64,000 nt of DNA from Tetradesmus obliquus (lineage: Eukaryota > Chlorophyta > Chlorophyceae > Sphaeropleales > Scenedesmaceae): positions 5,270,001-5,334,000 of the forward strand of contig CP126193.1 of the NCBI GenBank assembly GCA_030272155.1. The letters run 5' to 3'. Both the position numbers and the translations under genes were made by a program. Positions within the stretch are counted from its first letter, which is position 1. The number at the start of each line of letters is the position of its first letter. Under the pieces are notes generated by a model, which was not told where the DNA came from, did no database searches, and was given only the letters and a program-made list of their open reading frames with translations. Shown piece after piece: positions 63,413 to 64,000 of this stretch.

Positions 63413-64000
63413 ACAGGGATGCTTGGCAGGCGCTGCAGGTGTCGCGTGACCCTGCAGTGCTGTGCGAGCTGGTCAGGTGCCTGCCTGGCCTGATCGGCGC
63501 GCTAGGCCCAGCCATCACTGTGCAGGAGCTGCTGCCGTCGCTGGCTGGGCTGCTGAGTGCGCACCTCACCTGGATCGCTGGGCAGCTGGTGGCAGTCATG
63601 GCTGAGCTGCTGGAGCTGCTGCCACCATCCAGCCAGGACCTGCTGCTCAAGGTGCGGGCTGCTGAGCAATGGGTGGCGCACCTAGCCGGGCAGCAGAGCG
63701 GGCTGCTGTTTGTGCGGGGTGTGCATGCGGGTTGCTGTTGTAGCATTTAAGCGCATACTGGTAGCCATCAAGCGATTCGTGTGCAGGAGAGGGTCTAGTC
63801 CAGCGTATGTACTCATTACTACTTTCAGGACATGCTTTTTGAGCAGGTAAAATAGCAGGCATATATCACATGTCAACATAATCTCAACACGCGCTGCTGT
63901 GCTCATGCTATGCTGGCGCAGGCGCTGGAGCAGCTGGTGTCGCCCGGCAGCGACCGCAGCAAGGCGTGGCGGCTGCGGCGCGACCTCGCCCTGCAGCTGG
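60664..64000 (+). CDS. PPP4R1-like HEAT-repeat regulatory subunit of protein phosphatase 4, 3' end outside window
   Basis: Partial model: join(60664..60747,60832..60912,61055..61187,61317..61417,61652..61894,62168..63198,63417..63651,63922..>64000), about 662 codons so far, all in phase. HEAT repeats are seen throughout: VEHLAKDHEPEIRSVAVQQI, ALDDEEEVSQAAILAFQQLA, LLPFFYQLCRDSNWRVRRAC, SSHWVKVAAMAGLGPFMLLL. The last two align by eye with LPRFFQLCSDNVWGVRKAC and SRWVRQAAFQSLGPFI of human PPP4R1, including the long low-complexity insertion between HEAT blocks. That insertion here holds two polyglutamine tracts and Ser-rich stretches. Unlike the rest, exons 1-3 have fairly AT-rich codons. A PP2A scaffold-type protein is the main alternative. 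A CTG run precedes the exon at 63417. Confidence 0.8.
62330..62409 (+). repeat. (CAG)n coding polyglutamine, PPP4R1-like gene, first tract
   Basis: CAG/CAA repeat interrupted by CGG CAA GAG, coding about 26 residues that are nearly all Gln. Confidence 0.95.
62816..62866 (+). repeat. (CAG)n coding polyglutamine, PPP4R1-like gene, second tract
   Basis: A pure CAG run of about 16-17 units in the same exon as the first tract. Confidence 0.95.
63366..63411 (+). repeat. (CTG)n microsatellite just before the exon at 63417
   Basis: The CTG run ends at CTGTACAG, the acceptor at 63416. Confidence 0.95.

Overview
The window reads as nuclear DNA from a green alga (Chlorophyta). It is GC-rich and full of TGCA, CTGCAG and CAG/CTG trinucleotides. 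Genes are densely split by short introns with GTGAG or GTGCG donors and TGCAG acceptors. The protein set is plant/algal: a plant-type IRE1, a RuBisCO-methyltransferase-like SET protein and a plant-type U-box kinase. A Chlorophyceae relative (Scenedesmus/Tetradesmus-like) is a guess from composition only. No bacterial, viral, plastid or mitochondrial segment was seen.

Sixteen protein genes could be assembled. For 14 of them every intron phase is consistent; the models at 37232-40080 and 48084-49092 each have one weak point, stated in the entry. Left to right: aminoalcohol phosphotransferase (-, runs off the left edge); HUS1 checkpoint clamp (+); a 4.2-kb gene-poor stretch with a 468-bp tandem repeat; complex I 75-kDa subunit NDUFS1 (-, 11 exons); a PAAT/C10orf88-like protein (+); RPB11 (-, intronless); IRE1 (+, 12 exons) with two C-terminal CCCH zinc fingers; an ankyrin-kinase-U-box protein (+, 13 exons); a DUF3445 haem-dependent demethylase-like protein (+); a SET-domain methyltransferase (-); a small KEN-box/D-box protein (+); an unknown nuclear-looking protein (-); a short 'SYLP' protein (-); a TMEM69/DUF3429-like membrane protein (+); RPL8/uL2 (-); Enhancer of polycomb (+); and a PPP4R1-like HEAT-repeat phosphatase regulator (+, runs off the right edge).

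The genes form no operon or pathway cluster. Twelve of the sixteen lie in six head-to-head pairs with 0.37-0.9 kb between start codons, which suggests shared bidirectional promoters. Their roles are mostly housekeeping: membrane lipid synthesis, DNA-damage checkpoint, respiration, transcription, ER stress, translation and chromatin acetylation.

The most notable observations are: (1) the ankyrin + non-RD kinase + U-box architecture, with a symmetric 75-nt duplicate exon that differs from its parent only at silent sites, and a dead duplicate of its P-loop exon; (2) the CCCH fingers on IRE1; (3) CTG repeats placed on the sense strand just upstream of 3' splice sites, while CAG repeats sit in exons as polyglutamine. 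All gene models come from reading alone and lack transcript support.
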